Shown piece by piece: positions 1-10,900 of a stretch of DNA of 64,000 nt (positions within the stretch are counted from its first letter, which is position 1; each line of letters starts with the position of its first letter). Source of the stretch: Miscanthus floridulus. Its lineage: Eukaryota > Streptophyta > Magnoliopsida > Poales > Poaceae. The DNA lies in contig NC_089597.1 of the NCBI RefSeq assembly GCF_019320115.1, positions 116,938,000 to 117,001,999 of the forward strand. The letters are read 5' to 3'. Position numbers and translations under genes: made by a program. The notes below the pieces were generated by a model that ran no database searches, had not been told where the DNA came from, and was given only the letters and a program-made list of their open reading frames with translations.

Positions 1-968
1 CTGGCTCTTTCTAGACTGACTGATTGAAGGTGGGGATGGTGGAGGTCTAAGCACCACACTGAGTGTGAGACTCAGGTGTGGGGGCTTGGAGTCTAAGTTT
101 GGGCGGGGACCTAGACCCTTTGACAGGAGAGTGGTGGGTTGGTCCTGCTTGTGCCTGGGTACAAGCGAGGCATGTGTTTCGGGGTACCCAGCTGGGATAC
201 ATTGGTTCATGAATCGTCGTGTGATATGGTATAACTTGTCTACGATCTAGCACCGTAGTAAGAACTGGAAGATGAAAGATGGTGAAATGGATCTAATTGC
301 TCAACCCTTGCTTGAAAGTAGAACAGGGGCTTACATAGAATGGTTAGCTAATAAACTAATCAGGACTACTAATAAGAAACATACATAAGGATTCACTACT
401 AGTAATGCTTTTCACAAAAAGGAAACCCAGCAAACCATAAAGCTTATCCTATCCTTTGGAGTCAGAAAATTATTCCCACTAGTCGGGTAAGTCTTGCGGG
501 TACATTGTGTACTTAGGGTTTATTTACCCCTATTGCAGGTGCAGCTTGACGAGTAGCTATTGTATGGATGATTCTTCTGGTGGGCACAGATGGATCCTTG
601 TATCTTATCATTAGATGTTTATTTTAATTCCGCTATTTAAACTCCGCACTTTGAACTTGGTATTGTAATAATATATTTCTGAGAACTCTTGTTGTATGAA
701 ATGGACTAAGTATTATATACTCGTTCTCATTATTGTATCCTAGAGGAAAAATGTGGATGGTTCGAGTTCTCCCTTGGGGTGTGCTCAATGGAACCATCCG
801 ATATAGCTTGCTTTCGGGGTGCTTAGTGTCTAGTGGAAGATGAGCGCCTCTGAAAGTGTGTTATTTCAGGCGGTTCTGCCACAGGCAACACTTGAAACCA
901 TTCTGCATGTTTGTCTTGGCCACATTTATGAATTCATGCACGCCCCTAATGAACTCTGGGGAGCGGTG
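1..968. other. Non-coding, repeat-like flank
   Basis: I see no gene here. The stretch has short unrelated ORFs only. Its texture (a purine/pyrimidine-mixed leader, then about 600-800 with AT-rich, polyadenylation-like sequence) resembles the LTR part of an older retroelement, but I could not find a matching second copy, a primer-binding site or clear TG/CA ends. The LTR element at 969 is inserted at its right edge, so this and the sequence after 5962 were once contiguous. Confidence 0.4.
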
Positions 969-1802
969 TGATGAGGACATCACTACTTCATCGCATACAA
1001 GCCAAGTAGAGGAGGAGGTCCAGCATGGGCGTCCAATTCATCTTTTTCATGGTGGAAGCCCAGTCCAACTCAAGTTCGAGTCCGGTTTGGGCTCCAAGAC
1101 CAGTCTGCCTTAAACTGGTCACCCAGGACGCATCCGGACTCTGTTTTCGACGATCCATATATGGTTGGAAAGCTAATTTGATAAGGAAGCCAATCCAAGT
1201 GGTTTCATGTCAAAAGACCTTCGTAATCAACAGGAATCGTCGAAACAAGTCAGCGTCCAGAATCTGCCAGGGTGCTGCGACACCATCTTTTGATCCGTTG
1301 GACCGTGTATCGTGTTTGGGCCCATTAGGGGGGGCGTCCAGGGGGGTGATGCCCAAGACTCTATAAATAGCAGCCATTGCTCTCCTTAGGGTTTGGGTTT
1401 TGTTTAGTTCTTGATTTCCTCATGAAACAGATATCGTTTTGCGACAACTGTCACCGCCAAGGCCGCTTGCTGTGACCAGGGCCCCAGTTCTTGATCTTGT
1501 TCGCCTGTGGCGATTAGTCCTTTCGAATAAAGACTTGAACTCCTTCTTGATTTCATAAGCCTCATATTTATTTGCAATTTCATATTGCGTTCATCCTATT
1601 CTTGCTTGTGTTCTCGATTCGCTTGCTGGAAAGCCTTCTCGCCGAGGTCAATCATGTTCGCGTGGTTGATAACCAACGGAGCAGTGGTGTAACGGTTGCA
1701 GGGGTCCGAATCAATCTTGGTTCGAAGCCTAGATCGTGAATGTCGAGTCTCCACCAATCGACACTATCATACCTTTCGGAAGATCGGGCCTAGTCTACAT
1801 CA
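969..1802 (+). repeat. 5' LTR
   Basis: This is 834 bp with TG...CA ends. It contains a TATA-like CTATAAATAG at about 1361-1370 and a polyadenylation-type AATAAA at 1526-1531, the expected order for U3-R-U5. By eye it differs from the 3' LTR at about 40 positions (roughly 95 percent identity). At a commonly used grass LTR rate that would put insertion at around two million years; the age is an estimate, not a computation. Confidence 0.9.
1361..1370 (+). promoter_or_regulatory. LTR TATA box
   Basis: CTATAAATAG follows a GC-rich stretch in the 5' LTR. The same motif occurs at about 5520-5529 in the 3' LTR. It is the likely core promoter for the genomic RNA of this element. Confidence 0.6.
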
Positions 1803-1804
1803 AG

Positions 1805-1818
1805 TGGTATCAGAGACC
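1805..1818 (+). other. Primer-binding site
   Basis: TGGTATCAGAGACC begins 2 bp after the 5' LTR. It is close to the complement of the 3' end of initiator methionine tRNA (TGGTATCAGAGC), the usual minus-strand primer of plant Ty3 elements. Confidence 0.85.
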
Positions 1819-3046
1819 TTGTTGCCTGTTAGGTATAACTTTGTTTTCCCCTTTAGATTATTACAGTTTTTGCATTACCTACAGTCCACCAAAAAGCCAA
1901 AAAAATACATCGTCACATATTCCCTGTCCTATAGCCTCATTGTGCCGTGCAAGTTCGTCTCTGATTTGCGTTGTTGAGTTTGTGCCCTAGGTCAAGTTCT
2001 TGTTGCTGGTTTTAGATCGTTTTAAGTCCAGTTTGTATTTTTCCCTTTGTTTTTCATCATAATCCGTGAACACCTTCAAGTATTGCTGTGATTCCTTTGT
2101 ATTCATCAAACCCTAGTCCACGCCATCTTATTTGTTATACTTGTCTTCACTGTTTTCATCAAATCCTTGCTGTCGTGACCAATTTTACGCACATTATTCC
2201 CGTTTTGTCCTCTAATTCAGAGTCCGTTTTTAAAACTAGTCTAGTTTTTGCATACGAACTCGGATTTCGACGTTCCATATATCAAAATCGATCAGAAAAT
2301 TTTTTTGGATTCGTCCATCCCCTTGATTTGCTGGGGTCGGAGATTTTTATTTTAGTCAAAAAGTGGTCATAAGATTCTCTTTTCGTGGTCACAAGGTCTT
2401 TGTCGATTTCGAGCACGTCTTCTGGAAATTCCATAGGCCACGTCTTTCACTTGTTTAAGCTCATATTTTCTATGGTTACTTCTTTTGTGCTCATAAGTGA
2501 AGAAAAAATATCAAAAAAATAAAAAGAAAAATTCAAAGAATGCCAAAAAAACAACGACAGACTAAAAATAGAGAAAAAAGAGGGGCAAAAGTGGAGCAAT
2601 ATCTAGAGGAGCACATAGAGAGCGCCATTTGAGCTATGTTTGCGTGTGCTGATTTCTACCTTGTTCCTAATCATATTCTTGTTGTTCACATTACTTGATA
2701 CATCTAGTACTTGGAACGTGAGTAGGCCAGCAACTAAGACAAGTACTTGGGATACTTATTCAGCTTTGCTATTCAGTTGTGAATTTTGTTATTCCTTGCT
2801 ACTATATTGTGCCTGTCCAAGCTCCACTTTCTTCTAACTAAGTACAAGTTCGCCTTGCAACTGTTACACTCAAGCTACAGCGGTATCACAGTCACCGACC
2901 GATTGCACTGTCTGTTGCTTTGGTAAGAACACTTGTAAGACCGTGGTAAGACGCTTGAGAGTTGAGTGCCTTATTTTTCCTTGTCTACAACCTAAGTAGT
3001 TGGTAGGGATAATACTATTTGTGTTGTCTTTTTCTTTCTACTAACC
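1819..3046 (+). other. Untranslated leader of the LTR element
   Basis: About 1.2 kb separates the primer-binding site from the Gag start and no conserved coding frame is seen. It holds an A-rich block at about 2500-2590. Leaders of this kind usually carry packaging signals, but none can be identified from sequence alone. Confidence 0.6.
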
Positions 3047-5272
3047 ATGTCAGGAAAAGCCGGAGGCAGCGGCAAAGGAAACGAGGACGCACCTATAGAT
3101 TTCAATGACTGTGTTTCTAAGAATGAGCTTCGTGCCATTCTTGATGACAAGTTCAATGAGATCCTTCAACAAATCACCAATTTGGCCAAGAGGATTGAAG
3201 ATGTTGAACAACGACATCCTGAACCACATCCTGAAGATGATGATGATGATCTCTCTAAGGAGGACGATGGCGACACGGAGGCTGAAGCCGAAGCTCAACG
3301 ACATGCTGAGGATGCACGTAACCGTAATTGGTTGAACTTTAACCGACACGGTATGGGAGGTAACAACCAAGGTAATAATGATCCTTTCTCTAAAACCAAG
3401 TTTAAGATACCTCCTTTTTCTGATTCTGCTGATCCTGAAGTATATTTAGATTGGGAGATGGCTGTAGATCAAAAATTTAGCTCCCATCAAGTACCTGAAG
3501 AATATAGAGTTAGACTTGCTACTAGTGAGTTTACTAGTTTTGCTCTTTTCTGGTGGAATGATATTTGCAATAATGCTAATGCTAATGCTCAAATACCTCA
3601 AACCTGGACTGTACTTAAACGAGGAATGAAATCAAGATTTGTTCCTCCATACTATCAACGTGATCTGTGATTAAAACTGCAATGTTTAAATCAAGGTAGT
3701 AAAACTGTTGAGGAATGTTATCAGGAGCTTTTAATTGGTCTAGCACGTAGTAACATACAAGAGGATGATATGGATAAGTGTTCTAGATTTTTTGGAGGTT
3801 TACGTCGTGAAATACAGGATGTTCTTGACTATAAAGAATGGACTAGATTTTCCCAATTATATCATTATGCTATTAAAGCTGAAAGGGAAGTACAGGGACG
3901 ACAACCTAGGTGATCCACGACCCCATCCGTGACTCCATCCATTCCTTCATGTCCAACCGAGGTGAGTAAATTTTCTAATGTGCATACACCACCAGCGCCT
4001 GTAAAGAAGAATTCTCCTATCACACATTCTTCCAGTGGATCTGCTACACCTTCCTCTAGCAACTCTTCTAAAGTTGTGTGCCACCGCTGCAAGGGCATGG
4101 GACATATTGCTAAAGAATGCCCTAGCAAACACGCATATATTGCTACTGATGATGGTGGGTATGCTAGTGCTAGTGATGAAGAGAATGAATTTGCACTTGC
4201 AACTGATCTTTATGCAGATAAATTTGTGGATAGTGCTGAAGATCCTGATGAGGTAATTGGTAGTGTGGCATGCACTGCAGACTACAAATCAATCCTTGTT
4301 CAGCGTGTTTTGAGTACACAAGTTGAGCCAGTAGACAAGCTACAATGCCATAATTTGTTTCAAATGTTCTTCATTGTCAATAATTTTCATGTTTATGCTA
4401 TAATTGATGGAGGGAGCAGCAATAACTTGGTAAGTTCTGAGCTTGTCAAGACTCTTGGTTTATCTACACGTGCTCTTCCACATTCATACCATGTTCAGTG
4501 GTTCAACAATAGTGGTAAGGCAAAGGTAACACAATCTGCTCGTGTGCAATTTTCTATCAGGTCATACCATGATTATGCTGATTTTGATGTCGTGCCTATG
4601 CAAGCTTGTTCACTTTTGTTAGGCCGCCCTTGGCAATATGATAATAATGTTGTACATCATGGTAGGCAAAATAGATATACTTTTATGTTTAAAGGAAAGA
4701 CCATTGCTTTACTTCCTTTATCACCTACTGAAATTGTGCAATATGAAAAGGAACTTGCTGAAAAGAAAAAGAAAGGCCATGATAAATACTTTAGCAAACC
4801 AACAAATGAACCATCAAGTAACATGAAAGAAGTTTTATTTGCTATTAAATCTGTTCTTGTTGATCATGATGAACCATGTTATGCTCTAACTTGTACATCG
4901 CCTATATGTCCACTTGGTCCTACTCCTAGTGCTATGCCTCTTGTTGGTACTAACCTTTCACAGGAGAAGGAGGATGAATTCCCAACAGGGAAGCCACCAT
5001 GGCAGCCGCCTTTGCGAAGAATGGGGCGCCAAGATGAACGTCTTCTTCTGGAACCATCGTTGTTGTCATCCAATGGAGGAGATGATCTACTTCAGTCGAG
5101 GACGACTTCAATTCAAGAAATGGAGGATGATGAGGACATCACTACTTCATCGCATACAAGCCAAGTAGAGGAGGAGGTCCAGCATGGGCGTCCAATTCAT
5201 CTTTTTCATGGTGGAAGCCCAGTCCAACTCAAGTTCGAGTCCGGTTTGGGCTCCAGGACCAGTCTACCTTAA
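3047..5272 (+). pseudogene. Gag-protease polyprotein with two in-frame stops
   Basis: One reading frame of about 741 codons runs from the ATG at 3047 to the TAA at 5272, broken only by TGA at 3668-3670 and TGA at 3911-3913. The first part (Gag capsid-like) has an acidic linker and a KFKIPPF...WWND-type retrotransposon Gag region. A CCHC zinc knuckle (CHRCKGMGHIAKEC) sits near 4080. An aspartic-protease-like domain follows, with IIDGGSSNNLVSSEL as the active-site region (DGG in place of DTG, as is common in this grass Gag family) and LLGRPW further on. Both stops sit where CGA would encode Arg and fit methyl-CpG decay. The last 48 codons or so lie inside the 3' LTR. The frame ends before any reverse-transcriptase motif. 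Confidence 0.85.
5115..5127 (+). other. Polypurine tract
   Basis: AGAAATGGAGGA-type purine sequence lies immediately upstream of the TG of the 3' LTR, the position required for plus-strand priming. It overlaps the Gag-protease frame. Confidence 0.6.
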
Positions 5273-5962
5273 ACTGGTCACCTAGGACGCATCCGGACTC
5301 CGTTTTCGACGATCCATATATGGTTGGAAACCAAATTTGATAAGGAAGCCAATCCAAGTGGTTTCACGTCAAAAGACCTTTGGAATCAATAGGAATCGTC
5401 AAAACAATTCAGCATCTAGAATCTACCAGGGTGCTGCGACACCGTCTTTTGGTCCGTTGGACCGTGTATCGTGTTTGGGCCCATTAGGGGGCGCGTCTAG
5501 GGGGGTGACACCCAAGACTCTATAAATAGCAGCCGTCGCTCTCCTTAGGGTTTGGGTTTTGTTTAGTTCTTGATTTCCTCGTGAAACAGACATCGTTTTG
5601 CTACAACTGTCGCCGCCAAGGCCGCTTGCTGTGAACCAGGGCCCCAGTTCTTGATATTGTTCGCCTATGGTGATTAGTCCTTTCGAATAAAGACTTGAAC
5701 TCCTTCTTGATTTCATAAGCCTCATATTTATTTGCAATTTCAGATTGCGTTCATCCTATTCTTGCTTGTGTTCTCGATTTGCTTGCAGGAAAGCCTTCTC
5801 GGCGAGGTCAATCGAGTTCGCGTGGTTGATAACCAACGGAGCAGTGGTGTAACGGTTGCGGGGGTCCGAATCAATCTTGGTTCGAAGCCTAGATCGTGAA
5901 CATTGAGTCTCCACCAATCGACACTATCATACCTTTTGGAAGATCGGGCCTAGTCTACATCA
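5128..5962 (+). repeat. 3' LTR
   Basis: This is 835 bp, matching the 5' LTR along its length with about 40 scattered differences, mostly transitions. The first part also codes for the C-terminus of the polyprotein. Confidence 0.9.
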
Positions 5963-6160
5963 CCGTGGTCCGCATTGTACATCCATTGCTAGTTCATCTA
6001 CTTTATATGACGTACACCACATCAAAAACTTGTAATAACCCATATTGTACAACATGCATGATTAGTAGTTAATTAAAAGATATAAATATCCATCAATCAA
6101 CATGATTAATTAATATCCTATACCACATAGCTATTTCACGTACTCTCGAACATTAATTTA

Positions 6161-6679
6161 TTAAAGCCTTGATATAATGTAGACAATCCCAAATAGCACT
6201 AAACAAACTAAACCTACAATGCACTTCAGCAGAATAAGGATTTCGTGACCAATTCCAACTAAAATAGACAGATCATTCGTCTGTTGGTTCATTGCCTCAT
6301 CATACAAAGGTCCACTCTCATCAGTCGCCTCAGTTGCCTTTGCAAGAGATTTTTAGACGTGCTCAACATACTCTTCCTCCTAGTACCAACCGTCACATAA
6401 TCTAGTGCCATCCCACTGAAATTACAATAACAAATCAAGAACTTTAATCAAAATCATCACAAAAAATGGCTACAAACCATAATAAAATATGACAAAAAAA
6501 TAACTCACTTCGTGATCTGAACATGTGTAGAAGATGCGCCCTTGCTTGGGACCCTTCTTCTTGACCCTGTACTCCCTCACAGTCTTCTGCCCTCACTTGC
6601 CACACACAATGAGAGGGAGGTCCGGCCTCAGTCGCTTAGGGACCCCATGCGAGGCCAAGGACCCAGAAGCAGTCGCCAT
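6161..6679 (-). pseudogene. GRF-type zinc-finger protein with C-terminal hydrophobic segment, broken
   Basis: Read on the minus strand from ATG at 6679, the first exon gives a short basic N-terminus followed by VCGK-stop-GQKTVREYR, then QGRIFYTCSDHE. A 93-bp intron (6416-6508, GTGAGT...TTTCAG) is followed by LCDGWY-stop-EEEYVEHV, an acidic stretch, and a C-terminal hydrophobic run (ILLKCIVGLVCLVLFGIVYI) before TAA at 6161. The FYTC...C-GWYW spacing is that of small plant GRF zinc fingers (nucleic-acid-binding domain) with a membrane-like tail. Stops at 6593-6595 (where the first Cys pair is expected), 6380-6382 and 6353-6355 make it non-functional. Such genes are frequent next to grass DNA transposons. 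A CACTA-like terminus lies just upstream of its promoter side. Confidence 0.65.
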
Positions 6680-7080
6680 CTATGACTCTCTATACTCATT
6701 TTCATCAACTACTATAAATTTCTCATTTTGTGAACCATGAAATTAAATGAGCTATATACTAAAAAAACCTTATATTTCTCTATTCCTAAACCATCATGAA
6801 ATGAGGCAATGAAAGGTGCATACTAGTTTTTCATGAGCTACTATAAGCTTCCTTCATCTTCATATTCAAACTATCAAGTGATTTCGAGCTCAAATGGTAT
6901 GTAAATAAAAAAATACACCATCATTCATAATCTAAAAAACCACAAATTTCTCTATTTCTAGACCACGAAATGATCCAAGCTAGTGATGAAACATGGGGGG
7001 ATGAAGTTGGTAACCTTTAGAACCGAAGAATGGGTGGAGGAATGAAGTCTTCACCAATCCCACAAGCATGAACTCCTTCC
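6680..7080. other. Non-coding, AT-rich
   Basis: I see no gene or clear element here. Two partly similar stretches around 6760 and 6940 share text near TTTCTCTATT and look like a decayed internal duplication. Confidence 0.4.
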
Positions 7081-7139
7081 ACGACTAAGAACAGAGAGCA
7101 GGCAGAGAGCTTGAAATGGCTCGGGCCTGGGGAGGAAGA

Positions 7140-7486
7140 AGGAGAAAGTATATAGCCCGGGACATGTAGTCTTGGTTTGTGGTATAAACCCGGACTACTG
7201 GTAGAGTTCTAGTCCCGGTTTGAGCCACCAGCCAAGATTAAAGGTTTAGTCACAGCCGGTAGCTCGAACCGGGACAGGAGGGTGACCTTTAGTCCCGGTT
7301 TGAGCCACCAACCGGGACTAAAGGTCCCCTCCTGCTCCCCTCCTACAAAAGCTATGCCTCTAGCCATTGGGCAGAGGACTTTAGTCTTGGTTGGTAGCTC
7401 CAACTGGGAGTAATCCTGTGTTTAGTCCCGGGCCCAAAAACGGCCGGGACTAAAGCCTAGAACTGAAAGACTGTTCTCTACTAGTG
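7140..7486 (+). mobile_element. CACTA-type transposon right terminus
   Basis: The block repeats TAGTCCCGGTT and its complement AACCGGGACTAAAG in alternating orientation at least five times between about 7200 and 7460. It ends in ACTAGTG (7480-7486), the reverse complement of a CACTAGT start. Alternating short subterminal repeats and a TAGTG end are the signature of the right end of an En/Spm (CACTA) element or derived MITE. I could not find the matching left end in the window; it may have been lost. The GRF pseudogene at 6161-6679 could be internal cargo of this element. Confidence 0.6.
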
Positions 7487-7948
7487 AGTAGTGATCGATG
7501 ACGAGCCGGGATCTCCTAGTCACCAAACCAGCCGATGCAAAATCCAACGTCATCGGCATGGCCATGGCGGTGAGGATTTGATTCTAACGAGATTCTAGGC
7601 AAACCATGCCACAGATGCAAAATAGCGATGAGTTCTAGATGGGGTTTTCTAGCAGAGGACTCAAGAAGTTAGGAGGACACGCAACGCAAGGACATGTGTT
7701 TAGGTGCAGGGGATCATATTGTATGTGGAGTTGTGGACTTCACAGTCTTGCCGACACAGTTTTGGCAAATCACGGATGGCGGCTTTTATACAACGCGTCA
7801 GTTGGCCCAAATTATCGCTGAACCACCATGATCGGACTCGAATTCTTCTCGGAGTTGGCGGGGTTCTCCGCTTTGCGCCTTGTTTTGTGCTCTGCCATTG
7901 CCCATCTATGAAGTGGCACATGGTCACACCAGATTAGGGGCCAAGACA
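7487..7948. other. Non-coding
   Basis: Mixed-composition sequence with short random ORFs and no recognisable family. It is the left flank of the solo LTR that follows; GGGCC at 7949-7953 is the left copy of that LTR's target duplication. Confidence 0.4.
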
Positions 7949-7953
7949 GGGCC

Positions 7954-10900
7954 CGTCGTAGAACCGTCCAATTTATAAGAGCACAAGTACAAAAACGATC
8001 GCCAAAACGATCATATCCTTGCACTTGAGCCCATATAAACCTGGTAGTCAACTGAAACCACGAAGGATTTCAAACCAACTTACATACAACCAAGATCACA
8101 GTAATTCAACATAACACATCATACGTTACAACATTTCACAAACAGTTTGTAGATAGATTACAACACATCAGAGTCATAGTTATTACAAACCAAGTCTTGT
8201 AAAGTAACGGAAGCAAATAGTTTAACTCACACACACGAGTTCAAATACAAGTACCGGCTTGCCGATCACATCCCACAAAAGCATTTAGATAAGATAAACA
8301 GAGATCATGCCCTTGATCTAGTCTTCGTCACCCGTCGGGTGGAGACAGTACTTACAAAAGCCCTGATAAAGAAGGTCATCTGCAACAAGAGGGAATAAAC
8401 CTTGAGTACGAGAATGTACTCAGCTAGACTTACCCGTCGGAAACCAAAATAATTGACACCAAGGATCATGCATAGCTTAATTTAGTGGATCTGGCTGACA
8501 CTTTCTTTTTGCAGAAAAGCATAAGTAATAATGATCAACTTTTAACCTGAGCTAGCAGTGACTTTTAGCCATTAACCTGTCATCTATATTAGCACCTATA
8601 CTAAGCAATCACTTGAGTAAGATGCAAATATTATTAACCATAGCAGGTATAAACTGTGGCAACATTATCATCATTCTCCATTTAACCATATCGTTAAATT
8701 AAGTGAATCTACATTGCCGCTGCTCAGTCAAGTTCTCACTATCCGGGAGAGACGGCGATTCGAATTGATTCCTATCCAGCTAGAGGGGTATTCCTAACAC
8801 AAACTCTGGTTCCCCTGTTAGGGTCGCAAACAAGTCATCTTTGGTACAATTTAGGAGTCACAGGTACGATCAATGCCGCAAAACCAGAGAACCACTCTGC
8901 CATGAGTGCTCGGTGACTTAACCTGCCCTTGGGCTTACGCCAATGGTTCTCCACACATCCTTATTGCCATCCAGATTACGACCAACTGCTCGTGCTCCCT
9001 GCCTGAATCAAGCTACTAGGCTTCATGATCGGAACGACTTATTCGGCCAGCTAAGTGTTAAGCTGCATTCAACATAACATGAGGACGTACAGCGTATCGG
9101 TCCTTAAACGACACAGACGGAGTCACTATGTCCAAACCTACACAAAACTCCGCCCAGTATTAATTCATTATTAACATGGTTCTTTTCCATGATAGCAAAT
9201 ATAGCCAACCGTGACCCACCTCATCCTAAAGCTTGCAGGTGCCAGGAAATCACCCGACTTCTACCGCACTAAGCATGGCTAAGCATTTAACCCGTTCCTG
9301 AACTTAATTAGGATTCAAGTGCGATATCTGGACAAGGGTAGATAAATAATGCAACAATTGGTTCCAACCAATTCCTATACTTAATGCATCAACAACAATA
9401 AAAGATACTCAAGATATTTGTAAAAATATAGGAGACTTAGAATGCTCCAGGGCTTGCCTTTCAGGAAAGAGGATGGGCGGTGGTCAGGGCACTCGGGCAA
9501 CTCCTCCTCGGCGGCTGCTTCGTCGGTGGCCTGAACCTCGGGCTCCTCCTGGTTCGCTCCCTCGAACTCCAGAAGCGTCACTCCCTCGCACACCTATTGC
9601 ATGTATGCGCAAGATAAATATCATGGATGCACATGAATGAAGTTAGGGATGCTCGGGGAATGCACATGCTTACTGCAGTCCGCATATTCTAACTTAAGCT
9701 CTATTCAAATCACTTTAACTTACCAAGTTTATACAACCTAATGTACAATTGCTCATCTTTGGTTAAGGACCTAGTACCTACACCTAAGCATGTTCTCAAG
9801 TTAGGCTAGCATCTAAACAATCAACAAGAACATTGCAACAAAGCATACACACAAACATTCGTATTTCAGCAAAACAGGGACTATACAGTGGTACAGTAAA
9901 CTGATCATAACCGAATATCTATAAATCAAAATGATAGGAAATAAGACAATTTGGAAAGCTTATGAAATTTCCTACAATTCATTTTCAGACCACAAGGCAT
10001 GATTCCAACCTTTACTAGGTCAAATTTACATAACCACATAATCAGGTCCAAACAAGACAAAGAGCAAGCAAAACTGTCCAGAAAGACATAATGCAAGAAA
10101 ATTATTATTAACTTATGTGGCAAACATATAAATGGACAAAACTAACTTTACTAACTCATCACACATATCAAAAGAACACCAGAAAGTAAAGTGTCCACCA
10201 CCCAATCATTTCTTTTAATGCCTTTCTTAATTTATTTAATTATTTAAGAGGAATAATAAACATATATGAAACCTGCACCATTCAATCTACAAAAATTACA
10301 GTAGGTATTACATGCTCCAAGTAGGCTACTGTAAAAATTTCACATCATTTGAATAAGTATAACATCCTTCACAAAAATGGCAAGGCATAAAGGCTTAAAA
10401 TAACATAAATAGGAAACCCTTGTCAAAAGTGTCAAGCAATAGATTTTATATTTTTCTTTACATCCTTAAGGTACTAGGACAACCTCCAATAAATTTCATG
10501 ATCATTGGATTCATAGATTAATTATTAAAATTCACACAAGGATCATCTAATGATAAAAGGAAAATCTATAACTCAAAAACTATTCATGCACTGACTTTGA
10601 AATTTTTACTAGAGCTTCTACTCATCAAGAAGAGCTCACCATCCAAATTTCATAATATTTGAAACACAGGAACTCTAGATATGAATTAAACAAATTTGCA
10701 TCCATTTAAATACACACTTCAAGTTTCAATTTAATTCTTCCAGAAACTCTACTACAAGTGCTAATATTATATTTTTCCTAAATACTACACTTCACCAAGA
10801 TCCTAACAAAATTGGAATCACCAAATTTGGATCTACCAAACTCTAGATATGGATTTTACAAAACAACATCAAAACATGCATAAATGAGCTATCCTATTTT

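Larger units (their letters stand above)
969..5962 (+). mobile_element. Non-autonomous Ty3-type LTR retrotransposon (TR-GAG-like)
   Basis: Two direct repeats of about 835 bp, both starting TGATGAGGACATC and ending GTCTACATCA, flank a 3.3-kb interior. A primer-binding site (TGGTATCAGAGACC, initiator-Met tRNA type) lies 2 bp inside the left LTR and a purine tract (AGAAATGGAGGA) abuts the right LTR. The only coding content is Gag plus an aspartic-protease domain; no reverse transcriptase, RNase H or integrase is present between the LTRs. This is the layout of terminal-repeat retrotransposons with GAG domain (TR-GAG), which must borrow the enzymes of an autonomous partner. Flanks are CGGTG (964-968) and CCGTG (5963-5967), a 4 of 5 match compatible with an aged 5-bp target duplication. 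Confidence 0.9.

Noticed and set aside
391..402. CACTACTAG as a possible left end of the CACTA terminus at 7486
   Set aside because: The bases that follow do not match the reverse complement of the right end (CACTAGTAGAGAACAG), and no TAGTCCCGG repeats are nearby.
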